From Liolophura sinensis (Eukaryota > Mollusca > Polyplacophora > Chitonida > Chitonidae): DNA of 64,000 nucleotides. Each line of letters opens with the position of its first letter. Positions within the stretch are counted from its first letter, which is position 1. The DNA is taken from NCBI RefSeq assembly GCF_032854445.1, contig NC_088300.1:11005191-11069190 (forward strand), read 5' to 3'. A model generated the notes under the pieces. That model saw only the letters and a program-made list of their open reading frames with translations. It was not told the DNA's origin and did no database searches. Positions 11,101-22,132 of this stretch are shown piece after piece. A program made the translations under genes and the position numbers.

Positions 11101-13045
11101 CCATGCCAGCAGGAAAGCTGTTGGGTATACTGCCGAGCTGAACGGAAGTGCCAGGCGTGTTCATACCTCTGTTATTCTGAGGATATCCGTTTGTATTCAA
11201 CTGTGCCTGATTAGGATTCACTTCTGGATTCATTTGAGGAAAAACTGGTTGAAGTGGATTCACCGCGGATGGCCGTCGGCCTGTGGCACCTGTGTTGAAA
11301 CCAGGGTTTCCTGTTGCTTGATTCCCTGCGTTGTTATTTGCAGCGAAGTTGTTTGGGAAAGATATAACCCGTTGTGGTGGATTCCCTCGACCAGAGTCCG
11401 CTGTGTTTGGCGATGCTGGGTTGAGCCGCTCAGTCGGCCGTGATTGCCGTAAAGTAGGATGGATTTGTCCTTGGCTTGTCGTTGGAACTTGTGGAAACGG
11501 TGCCGCACCAAATCTCTGGTTTCCTGCTCTGTTCAGCGAAGGCTGTTCTGCAGGCCTAGTGGCCTGGTTAGCTGCTTGATTCCAGTTCTGCCCGTCTTGG
11601 ACTGGGCCCGGATTTTGATTGGTTGGTCTACCTCCGTTTCCATAGATTGAGCGCAGTGCACTTGGGCCAGCACGTGAGTCATGCTGATTATTGACCACAT
11701 GAGAAGGCGACTTTTGCTTTGTTGGCTGTGGTTCAACGTTTGGTTGTGGTTGTTGATTTTGGTTAGTTTGCTGGTTACCCGTTGTTGATCCTCTGTCGAC
11801 TGCTACGGAAGGATCCGAGCGAGCATTAGCCTTTCCAGTGTACTCAATCTTGCCTGACACTACAGCATTGGGTCTGTTCCGGATAATAGGTGTATCTACG
11901 GGGGCAGGTGGGGGCTTTACTGGCTGTCTGTCGGTTTGGCTAACTGACCGAGAGGGCGGCTGGTTGTTGTTGATTTTAGAAGAGGGAAGTGTTTGGTGGT
12001 TGGTAGCAGAACTCGTCTGTTGGGGAACAAATACTCGTGCGGCGGGAACAAACCCTGGTCGATTCCTCACAACTGTTGGCGTCTCAGCAACAGTTTGCAC
12101 GGGTGACCTGTTGATAGGGCCTGTGTTACGCCGCAAGGGCCTGCCACTAGGTCCTGCTGGGTTATTCGCTGGTCCATTGGTAGGAGAGTCTGGATTGAAG
12201 AAGATTGAACCAGGGTCAACCCTGGTCGGAGGCTGCGTATTAGGTTTGTTTACTACTCTGGTATTCCCCGTTTCCCGTTGCTGTAATGGTGTCTCAGCAG
12301 GCCGTTGAACACCTATGTTTCTCCAGCCCTGTTGTTGGCCTGTGTTACTAGAGGGTTGATTTCTAGTGTGGGTTCCTTCTTGATGGGCCGTATTTTGTTG
12401 AGCGGTATTTAACGACTGTTGCTGTTGAGCTGAGTTTTGCTGTCCTTGTTGTGAAGGGTTTTCTCCTCTTTTTTGTAGGCCATTTTGTGATGCTTGTTGC
12501 TGTGTCGACTGTTCTTGTTGCGATGTAGCTCGTAACCCTTGCCGATAGTTTCCCACATCTCCTTGTGAGGGCGAGTTGCCAGATGTTCCAGATTTATCTG
12601 ATGTCACGATCCTTTTATTTGAAGCGTCAAGCGGGTCAGGACGTTTACCGTTCTGTATTACAGACGATTGCTGCCAGAACACTGGGATTTTACCCTGGGA
12701 GATATTGGGAGAACCTTGTATTGGATTTTGTCCAGACGCCCAGTCTGTGGACGGACGGGCCACAAAAGCGTCTTTTAACTGCACCGGATTGCCGGTGGGC
12801 CGCGCGATGGAAGAACCAGGCTGATCCACGGCAACTGCGCCCCGGGAATTGCCAGCCCAGCGGACGATGCTGTTAGATGAAGGAAGGACAAGGATCCGGT
12901 TCTTGTACGAGTTAACTCCGGGAGGCGGAGGAATGGCGATTATTACACTGGCCGGGTCATTGCCTTTGGGCCCAGGCGTTTGCAAGCCCTGCCCGTGGCC
13001 CACGGGTGTGAGAACGCAGAAGATGGTAACGATGAGAGCGTTCAT
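8168..13045 (-). CDS. large secreted Q/N/P/G-rich protein, two coding exons
   Basis: Exon A is 9262-13045 (3.8 kb without a stop), exon B 8168-8589; the join is phase 1 at a weak donor (gacc|gtatcc) and a strong acceptor (tttaacgactttctcag). The product would be about 1,400 residues. It begins with a signal peptide, MNALIVTIFCVLTPVGHG, so it should be secreted. The body is low complexity: glutamine-rich near 175-225, many N, P, G and Q stretches, a Thr/Pro/Glu patch near 865-890 (TTTPEPTEAPEIELEPTP), and six decapeptides of type GAGQRQPNQI near 1050-1110. I see no cysteine from the signal to residue 1261; exon B adds a Q/M-rich segment and several cysteines. A 3' splice site at 13050 just before the ATG implies a 5' UTR intron. 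Extracellular or shell matrix is plausible by composition only; I recognise no family. If the join is not used, the ORF reads on to 9200. Confidence 0.7.
9755..9895 (-). repeat. 30-bp coding repeat (decapeptides) in the secreted protein
   Basis: Five to six in-frame units of 30 bases encode G-x-x-Q-[KR]-x-x-x-Q-[IT] decapeptides such as GAGQKQSGQI and GFEQRPSSQT. The period is a multiple of three, so copy number can change without frameshift. Confidence 0.85.
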
Positions 13046-13269
13046 CTCTCTACAAAATCAGACAAAAGTGGACGTCACATAGAGAATAGAATAGGTGCTT
13101 GTCTGTCTTGAAAGTAAAAATTATTAAAAATCATGAACGAATAAAATACAAAGGGTCCATATGTGTATCTTGACCTATGTTAGTGTACAATATGAGAGTA
13201 AGTTATTTCATGACTTGTCAGTATAAGATTACACTAGAGTCTGATAGTGTATATGACGTGTTGTTCCTC

Positions 13270-13625
13270 GACCTTGTCAGCATGTGTATATATCAGCGTG
13301 TGTAAGTGTATATGACGTTCTGTTCCCCAACCTTATCAACACGTGCATATATCAGAGAGTGTATGCGCATATGACTTTGTTCCCTGACCTTGTCAACACG
13401 TGCATATATCAGAGAGTGTACGTGTATATGACGTGCTCTTCCTTGATCTGGTCAACACGTGCATATATGAGGAAATATAAGTGTATACGTGGTTTTCCTG
13501 ACCTTTTCAACACGTGCATATATCAGGGAGACTAAGCGTATATGACGTTGTTCCATGCCCTTGTCAGCATGTGTATATATCAGGAAGTGGAAGTGTATAC
13601 AACGTTTTTCCTTCCCTGACCTTGC
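13270..13625. repeat. ~57-bp minisatellite upstream of the secreted-protein gene
   Basis: About six copies of a unit containing 'caacacgtgcatatatcag', 'agtgtatatgacgt' and 'ttccctgaccttgt'. It lies about 225 bases upstream of the start codon of the minus-strand gene. ORFs here are products of the repeat. Confidence 0.9.
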
Positions 13626-13629
13626 CTGT

Positions 13630-15120
13630 GAGCTGGACTGGATTCGACAAAACCATCTCTGACTTAAGGCAAAATATAAAACCTCGGTGCCGGAAGCTGA
13701 AATCGCGACAAGATAACTAATCTATTTTTTGTTAAGATTTTGATTTCTTTATAGCTGCCAGTTACACCATGTTATGCAATTACACGTAATGTGTAGTATA
13801 AATATTCCCGTGTAAGCTTATTTATAGAACCGAGAGAATCTCGGTGGCATTCGAACGGGAGACGGGACTGTGTCCGATGGAAGCCCAAACCTCCTTAAGG
13901 TTTCTTTTGGGTCTTGAATCCTATCACCTAATCAAATCACCGACAGCTGTAACATGGCTGACATGTTTTGCCTATTTGCTTGTCTTTTCCCAATTTTACG
14001 CAAAAAGCCATTGGCGTATTTTGATGAAATGCGTCAATAACCTTTTGACTGAGCTGAATTTTAGGTATGGGATATTTATTCAAGCGTGGCCAGTGCTGCA
14101 AGCTTTAACCCAAGAAACCCTGTCTCAATTGTCAGCCAATCAGCGTCAATTCTGTATTCCTGTAAGAAAGCAAAGAGCTGGATCATAAATTCACAAAGCG
14201 CGCAAGCCATCAAGAACATGGCTAAACCAGGAAACACTTCATAACGTGCTCAAAAACATGTTTCAAAATATTTCGCTGTATACTATCCCAGCGATTAATG
14301 AATACATGGGTTTTAACGTTTTAATATGACAGTTATAAGTAAAGTTTTAAAGTTTCGCAATGAAAACAACTGCAGTTGCACATAACTACCGATATGTGAA
14401 ATGATATGTTACTGGATTTCAGTCTTTTTTTCACACGTCTTTTATTCTGTTAAGTTGAAATTCCCTTTAGAAATTTAACATACAAACACAGTCTGGTCTT
14501 CGCTTGTTCTGTGTTTGATAACATTTATGTATTTGATTGGTGTTATGGCCGTGCTACAACTACTGCTATCTACCTCAGTACAATGTAACAGATTAAGACC
14601 TTAGCAGTGTTCGACAGCATGCAAACTATTAAACACTGCTTAGTCGTTCAGACCGGGGCAAGAGTCAGTCTTTCATCAAATATACCTGCATGTCCACTTT
14701 ATTTCTGTGCAATACTCAGCATGTATTCGCGTGATGCATTTTTGCACTTACTGCAGCAATGGTGAACTTTACTTGGAGGTTGTTATTTCTTTATGTTTTT
14801 TTTCTCTCTTTTTTTTAATTTATTAATGATCGCCTTATCCTCAGAAACCGGTCGGCGATGAACTTGACGCCGACGCCTTTAGCTTCACAATAGCCCGCCT
14901 TTGTTCTCTGGTCCACGAGTCATCAAGCGCAAAGCTTGAATGTAATAACACTGAAAATAGCCGTGTTCATTCTCTGTATGTTCTATATTGTATAGAACTG
15001 TGCTCTTCTTGAGGACTGGAGGCGGTACACGCTGACAATCAGTTAACCCGTGGATGGCATGGCTGGTGGGATGTGGTTCAAACCAGACGCGGAATACACT
15101 TATAAGATATTGTGGAAGTT
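13630..15120. other. intergenic, no gene seen
   Basis: No ORF with recognisable motifs. The 114-codon ORF at 13844 shows no domain. I find no tandem array. Confidence 0.45.
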
Positions 15121-15124
15121 AATT

Positions 15125-15955
15125 AATACCTTAAGTGTCCAGTAGGGGGAAGTCGGTAATGATGTTCTGGTGGGGGAAGTCGGTAATGTTGTCCAGTTGG
15201 CGATGTCGGTAATGCTGTCTAGTTGGGGGCCATCGGTAACGTTGTCCTCTTGGGGGAAGTTGCTAATGCTGTCCAATTGGGGGAAGTCAGTAACGTTGTT
15301 CAGTTGGGGAGGTCGGTAAGGTTGTCCATATGGGGAAAGTCGGAAATGTTGTCAAGTTAGGGAAAGTCGGTAACTTTGTCCATTTAGGGGAAGTCGGTAA
15401 CGTTGTCCAGTTAGTGGAAGTCGGTAGCGTTGTCCAGATGGGGAAAGTTGGCAACGTTGTCGAGTTAGAAGAAGTCTGTAACGTTGCCCAGTTGGGGGAA
15501 GTCAGGTAAGTTTTCTACTTGGGAGAAGTCAGTAACGTTGTCCAGTTGGGAGAAGTCAGGAAAGTTGTCCATTTGGTGGAAGTCCGAAAAGTTCTTCAGC
15601 TGAGGGAAGTCAGTAACGTTGTCCATTTGGGGGGAAGTCTGTAACGTTGTCTAGTCAGGGTAAGTCGGTAACGTTGTCCAGTTGGGGGAAGTCGGTAATG
15701 TTTTCCAGATGAAGGAAGCCTATAACGGTGTCCAGCTGAGGGAAGTCGGTAACGTTGTCCATATGGGGGAAGTCGGAAACGTTGCCCAGTTAGGGGAAGT
15801 CCGTAATGTTGCCCAGTTGGTCGAAGTCGGTCAAGTTGTCCAGTTGGGGGAAGTCCGTAACGTTGTCCAGCTGAGGGAAGTCAGTAACATTGTTCAGTCA
15901 GGGGAAGTCGGTAACGTTGTCTAGAAGGGGGAAGTCGGTAACGTTGTACAATTAG
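15125..15955. repeat. ~27-bp minisatellite
   Basis: About 30 degenerate copies of 'ggggaagtcggtaacgttg' followed by 'tccagttg'. Related but decayed words (cggtaat, gttgtcc) persist at the left edge and again near 16370-16500. The ORF at 15682-15924 is the array translated. Confidence 0.92.
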
Positions 15956-18670
15956 TGTAATCCAGTAAAAAGTTTTTCTTCAAAAAATCCCAATTAGGGC
16001 ATCAGTTTCCCGAAGGGGGTAGTTTGTATGGTTGTCTTGTAGAGTAGTTTCAAGTTCGAACTCTTTCATCGCTAATGTTAAATAAATTCCTATTGTACCA
16101 TGTGACCTGTCAGAAGCGGTAGGCAACTATTCTTCAATACGGGTACATTTCTATATCTCGAACGTGTCAACAAAAATTCACCCAAAACATATTTAGAGAA
16201 GAGAAAAGATGGAGAATATTTAGGAGCTGAGCGTTTGTGTACTTCAGCCACAGGTGTCTGTGTCGGGGGAGATATTGGCCGAGTCTGTAACTTTATTGTG
16301 TTGAAGATTCTGTAGTGTCCTTCGTTTTGGGTGAGTGTGTAAACTTTTCTGGCGGAGTCCCATATTTGTAAAGTTGGAGAGTCGTTACTTTGTTTAGTGA
16401 TTCTGTAACGTTGTTAGAATGGTGACAGTCGGAGGTAATTCTGTAAATCTGTAAAGTTATCCAATTGGGCAAAGTTTGTAAAGTTGTTCGATGGGGGGGG
16501 GGGGGTCTATCAGCGTTTGTCTGCATCGACATTGCACAACTATGGCGAATGTTTTCGGCATGAAACTTTCGTCTTTTTATACACTAATATGTCCACCTCG
16601 CATGCCCAGAAGTGTATCCAAAGATCTAAAAATAATAAAACCAGTCTCCCCTCAATACATATGAAATGGACATGAAGTCCAGAGTACAAGTACTAGTGTA
16701 TTCTAATGCTGATACAACTTAGAACCGATAACTCAAGGAGCTTTATGACTCAGCCTAGGTAGGTTAACGTTGATTTTAAATAAATTACTTCAAAATAAAT
16801 TATACGCGATTATGCAGCGCAAAAAAGAGTTCATTGGTACATGTCGCATTCCTCACTATAGGCCTACAATGGATGTAGTGCGGTATACCAGAGACCAGTG
16901 ACGAGAACCAGCCCGATTACAGGCTTGTCCGTGATTAGTGGACTCAACATAAAAGCCCTCTGTACAGTCATTCACCAGTGGTCAGCCGCTCAGTCATGTG
17001 AGGAGACTGTTGAATATTCATTAGCTCCAAGGAGGAAATATAGGCTTGTAACATTTTTTAAGGCAGGCATTTGAAACACCCAGAATCCGTTCCAACTGGT
17101 TTGTACATTTCACTGCATTTTAGTTTAACTGTATACCTTTTTCCTCCTGAATGGGATATTGTTCACGAGCACCTTTCTGATTGGTGGTGATTAATCAAAT
17201 GACGCCCCACTGCACCGTCTTAGTTTTATATGACGTCACGCTACACATGCTTATTGCCTATACCTAATATATAATATTAATACCGGAATACTGTACTATC
17301 GTGATGATTTGTACAGCTACAAGATCTACGTAGGAAAATCAGGTTTTAAGCCATGGATGGCTTGCACACGTAATGTTTTAAAGTTGTTCAAACAACTCAG
17401 AGCCGCCAGCAAAAAAGGGAATCCATATCATGTTTCTTTATTAATCGTTGCTGAAGAGTACATATAGAACTCTGATGATAAAACACTGTGGCAAACAGAG
17501 CTCGGAAAAATGCATTGGAAGTTATATATAAATATCTGATGTGTTATTAATATTCCAAATGAAGGGCTATTTTGAACTGTGTTGACCTCATAACACGTCT
17601 CTCCGGTATCAGTATTCTGGTGTATTCTTTAAAAAAAACACCCAGCTGTGCATTAATCATCTGTGAACGTGTTGATGAAAATGAGAGCAAAGGATGAAGT
17701 TGACATAATCATTATTACAAATGACATTTTCTTGACAGAGCACCGGAAGAAGTGCACGAACAGGCCTAATTTGAGGCCCCAAAATGGGTTTTATAATAAA
17801 AAGAACTTTTGCCATGGATTTAACGATAAAATCCACCAGGCTCCAAATGACAAAAAAAATCTATCCTTACACAACGATTTTAAAGCCGTATGCATGTAAC
17901 CACTTTTTGTTGTATTCTTTGAAATAGACATAAATGGCAATATCTTCTGTAATTAGTTGTAAAATCCTCATATTTAGAAATCTTTCACATTCTGCAATGT
18001 CCCTTTACCCTTAACACAAATTGTCGAGTTCGTTTGCAATATCTATCGATAAGCGAAGTACAATGGTTGTTATGACATAGGCTTTAAGTTTTACCCTCAG
18101 ATAAGAGATTACGACTTAAGAACGAGTATCAGGTCTTTGTTGCAAGTATTTTAACAAATGGTTATTAGCTTATTATTCTACACAGTTATAAAAAATATTT
18201 TACTTATGCAACAATGGTTATTTACTGGTACTCTTTCACTTGCACGAAGGCCTTCCCCTTACAGATACTTTTATTTTGCATGTCAGCTTTCGTGTGGAAA
18301 AGCAATGCTCCTATTCTCCACATGTAACGTTTGTGTTTACAAAATTTAAGCAAACGTCCAGCTTTGGAGCGATCTAAAGTAAGCTTCGTTACACTTTCAA
18401 GTGAAAATGAAAAGTCTTATATTTTGCTATGTTCTCTCTCATGATGGCTGTATTCCCACTTTCGTAAATGTCTAAAAACAGATCAGAAATTCAAAAGCCG
18501 AAAATCTGTGTTCAGTATGTGTATTTTCAGCTGTTCGTCTTTGCAAACAGTTCATTAACAAACCAGTTTCTCTCATTTGTAATAGTAGTAAGAGTTATAC
18601 ACCGTTTATTAATAAAGTCTTCCCACAATGACAATATGTCATTTATGGGGTTTGCTATAACAATGGTACA
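15956..18670. other. intergenic, AT-rich, no gene seen
   Basis: Apart from a G run at about 16492-16505 and decayed array words near 16400-16490, I see only short unrelated ORFs. No domain or splice-linked series was found. Confidence 0.4.
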
Positions 18671-18671
18671 C

Positions 18672-19085
18672 ATAACCCGTAATGGTGACTAACAAACACC
18701 TATGGTACCCTCAGCCATTGGTAATGGTGACTAGCAAATACCTAGGGTACCCTCAGCCACTGGTAATGGTCACCAGCAAACGCCTAGGGTACCCACTAAT
18801 GGTCACTAGTAAACACCTAGGGTACCCTCAATCACTGGTAATGGTCAATAGTGAACACCTTGGGTACTCTCAGTCACTGGTAATGGTCATTAGTGAACAC
18901 CTAAGGTACCCTCAATGACTGGTAATAGTCACTTGTAAACACCTAGTGTACCCTCAGTGACTGGTTATGGTCACTTGTAAACACCTAGGGTACCCTCAGT
19001 CACTGGTAATGGTCATTAGTGAACACCTATGGTACCCTCAATGACTGTTAATGGTTACTTGTAAATACCTAGGGTACCCACAGTC
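18672..19085. repeat. ~42-bp minisatellite
   Basis: About ten copies of a unit with 'aaacacctagggtaccctca' and 'gtcactggtaatggtcact'. The ORF at 18682-18918 is the repeat. Confidence 0.92.
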
Positions 19086-19969
19086 ACGTCCCAAACGCTG
19101 AGAACTCTCACATAGCTAACATAATCTAGAAAGGTCGCCTAATGAAAATGTTAATTAAAAACCCCCAACATATCAACAGTTTCTAATTTCCTTGTTTTCT
19201 TGTCGAAGACTATTGGTGGCAGAAATAAGCAGTTTGATTAAACGTTAAACATTACTGTAAATGATATTTTAAACACTTACCGTGCTAAACCTTTTGGAAA
19301 CTCCACCAATTTTTTAAAAAGTTTTTGTTGTTCCCAAATTCGGTCTGTGTATACCGTCGTACGTCATCCGATTACGTTCTCTGCGCAGAAATGAAGGGGA
19401 GAAAGAGACAGAGGAGAGGGATGATGTGTTCTAAGCTAGCAGTTTGCTCTGAATATCTGGTAAGTCGTGATGCACATGGCCACAAATAGATCACGTCAGA
19501 GGCGAACCGCGGCAGAATACCAGCTTTATTTACAGCTCGCTGTTTTTATCTCTCTAAATTGGCAGAAGTGTTTCAGCAGATGGTGAATAGCTCCAGGCTG
19601 TCCCATTGGCTTTGTATCCAGGTAAACGACAATTCGCACCGCATCATCACGACCCAACTGCTAGGTTTTTGTCTTAAAAATCGGAAAGTCGATGCTGATC
19701 TATTTTAAGACTGTCACAATTGTTTCGGCGTTTGCATGCTTTGCGTCAGTGATCTACTGGCAACAGATTTATACTTCAGTGTATGAAGCCGACTTTACAA
19801 AACAACAACTGATCGGACACGTGACCAAGACACAATGCCCCTAAAGGCTAGAGGAATTCCTGGGCATTGACCTCGAAATTATCTGGAATTAGTTATTCTG
19901 TCGTCTGAGTATCGCGATTAGAAATGCTTTCGTTACATATTTGTACTTGGGTATTGCGTAATACATGGA

Positions 19970-20110
19970 TAGATTGATTGGTTAATTGTTAGATTGATGT
20001 TAAACGCCGTACTCATGATTATCCATGAATGCGACTCATTTTCATGGGAGGAAACTGGATTGGCTTGAGTAAAGTAAACGCATTAGACGAGTAAGTAACT
20101 TATGAGGCAC
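19970..20110 (-). mobile_element. SINE fragment
   Basis: 'gttaaacgccgtactcatga' and 'catgggaggaaactgg' are the molluscan SINE body, in the orientation opposite to the 6690 copy. Head and tail are weak. Confidence 0.6.
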
Positions 20111-20307
20111 ATATTGCCTCCCCTAGATTAAGCCCAGTGTGTAAGTCAACATGCTCCGCTTCAAGGCAACATACTCCGCTATCATTATTGTGTATATGTT
20201 CATGGATAAAATGGCCTAACGTGCAAGACAGTGGACATGTAACTCTTACCTATGTATGAGTAAGAGACAGCGGGGTCGGGGTAGAAACAACACCAACACC
20301 CTGAAAA

Positions 20308-20892
20308 TGATGTAGAAATCATGTATTATAAAGTGCAAGTATGATACAAACGTAACAAGCTGCCGGTGGCTTACAGCGGTTATGCAGTCTAATGTGACTA
20401 AAATCAGAACGGAAACTTACTATGAAGACATATTCCTCTAGTTTCTTAAGAAAACTTCAGCCAACATCTATGCCAATTAGGGTGCTCATTACATAAGTAT
20501 TATCTCTTTCCTCTACATGTGAACGTCTATGTCTTAACATACTTTATATTATTAGTCTGAGGCTTTAATGTCATTAATTATTGTACACATACAACCATAC
20601 ATGACCGTTAAATCATATATCTTGAACTCACTGTGAACATTCAGACTGAACATGTCTACAATTTACAGGTTTACCCCCAGACTATTGCACTAGAAGACAC
20701 AATATCTCCGAGTTCGCTTCTATGGATAAATGTTACCGATCGACTAAATAACCATTTACAATGCTTATGTGACACTTCTGATCGAATCTTACCTGAAGGT
20801 GATGTAGAAATCATGTATTCTAAAGTGCAAGTATTATACAAACGTCGTAACATGCTGCCGGTCGCTTACAGCAGATATGCAGTCTAATGTGA
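20308..20892. repeat. pair of ~90-bp direct repeats
   Basis: The block at 20308-20398, starting 'gatgtagaaatcatgtatt', recurs at 20800-20892 with roughly 10-15 percent changes by eye, ending 'gcagtctaatgtgac' in both. The copies are about 490 bases apart. ORFs at 20633-20887 (plus) and 20671-20853 (minus) overlap the second copy and have no recognised motif. Confidence 0.75.
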
Positions 20893-21347
20893 CGTCAACA
20901 ACCATTACCGCGCATATTACATCTACATCTCCTTATCGCTAGCTACGCAAGTTTCAGGTCCTGACATAGGATCAATTCCCTTAGATAAGAACTGCTCGTA
21001 CAATTTGACAGTTACCCAAGAATCAAAGAATTATTTCCGGCTTAGGAATAGACTAGTAATACTTCTTTCAGTAAAATTAAACAAATCTACCGTCATTCCA
21101 GACAATTGTCGACTTCGGTAACAACTGAGTACGAAATGATTATAAGAGTTACTTTCCTTGAATGACATGACATACATTCATTAGCTGGGTCACATAACCC
21201 CCTGCTGAGGCGCTGTTTCTTTTTTTTTTGTGTGTGTGTGTGTCTGTGTTTCTATAGCGCCGGAGATTGTGTTGCAAGGGGGATAACTCGTGTCTGCAGT
21301 CTAGGAGCGGGTATGTACTCTATGGCGCGGCGTTGTTGTTGCGCCCG

Positions 21348-22132
21348 CCATCTTGAGTAGTAAATGAGAAAAACAGCTCCATAATGTGTCTTTGTTTTTC
21401 ACTCTTCCACACGTATGTAGAAGCTAATACGTGCACGACTGGTATATGAACATGTTAACTTTTAGGAGACACCGTTTCTCTGTGATGGTAGATTATCAAA
21501 TGTACGTAAGAGATAGAACGGTGAATTGTCTAATCATGATGACTGATAACATACACAAATAACGGTGATGTTCAGAATGCATGTTGTACGGCATTCCGTT
21601 TAAGATAAGATAGTGTAGGTGCATAGCGCTATTTTGTCTGAATAACTGACGTAAGATTTTGTTTTAGCATATGGTTGCTGAGTGAACATTGTTCATTGTA
21701 TTTAATTAGTGCATTGGTGTTATTGTTCGGACTGTAGGCCTATGGCTTTCATTTCTCATTCTCTCGTCGTTGCATTAATTCTTTAGTGAGTTACACAGAA
21801 AACACTTCGTCACCGCACAACTGCAGACAAAACATAAAAGCGTGCTATTCTCTATTGTTAACACTTACGCATGCGGCAGAGTATTAAGTAATGTGCATGA
21901 TAAGGTTATAACAACTGGTAATACCCTAGACAACAAACCAAGGTTACTTGTGCATTAGGAAATACCATATGCAGGATATTATAAACTGGCAGTGGTTATT
22001 TCTGTCAGGTCACATAATTCTCTGAACTACAATTATCTGTAAGAGTGAAGTGTATGGTATGTATCTGCCATCTTCAGTAGTAAATGAGAAAACCAGCTCC
22101 ATAATGTGTCTTTGTTTTTCACTCTTGCACAG
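21348..22132. repeat. pair of ~64-bp direct repeats, 720 bp apart
   Basis: 21348-21411 and 22068-22131 share 'ccatctt', 'agtagtaaatgagaaaa', 'cagctccataatgtgtc' and 'tttgtttttcactctt' with about three differences. The second copy ends in 'gcacag', a good 3' splice site; the first ends 'ccacac', where that AG is absent. Both sit next to a 'ggtatgta' word. Confidence 0.85.

Noticed and set aside
9391-12876. Plus-strand ORFs over the secreted-protein exon
   Set aside because: They are shadows of the long minus-strand frame, which has the signal peptide and continuous low-complexity coding.
14855-14960. Minus-strand frames DSWTREQRRAIVKLKA and EAKGVGVKFIADRF
   Set aside because: Protein-like words in two different frames with no start, no splice-linked partner and no family I recognise.
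18672-19085. CRISPR-like spacing of repeats
   Set aside because: Units are contiguous with no unique spacers, and the genome is eukaryotic; it is a minisatellite.
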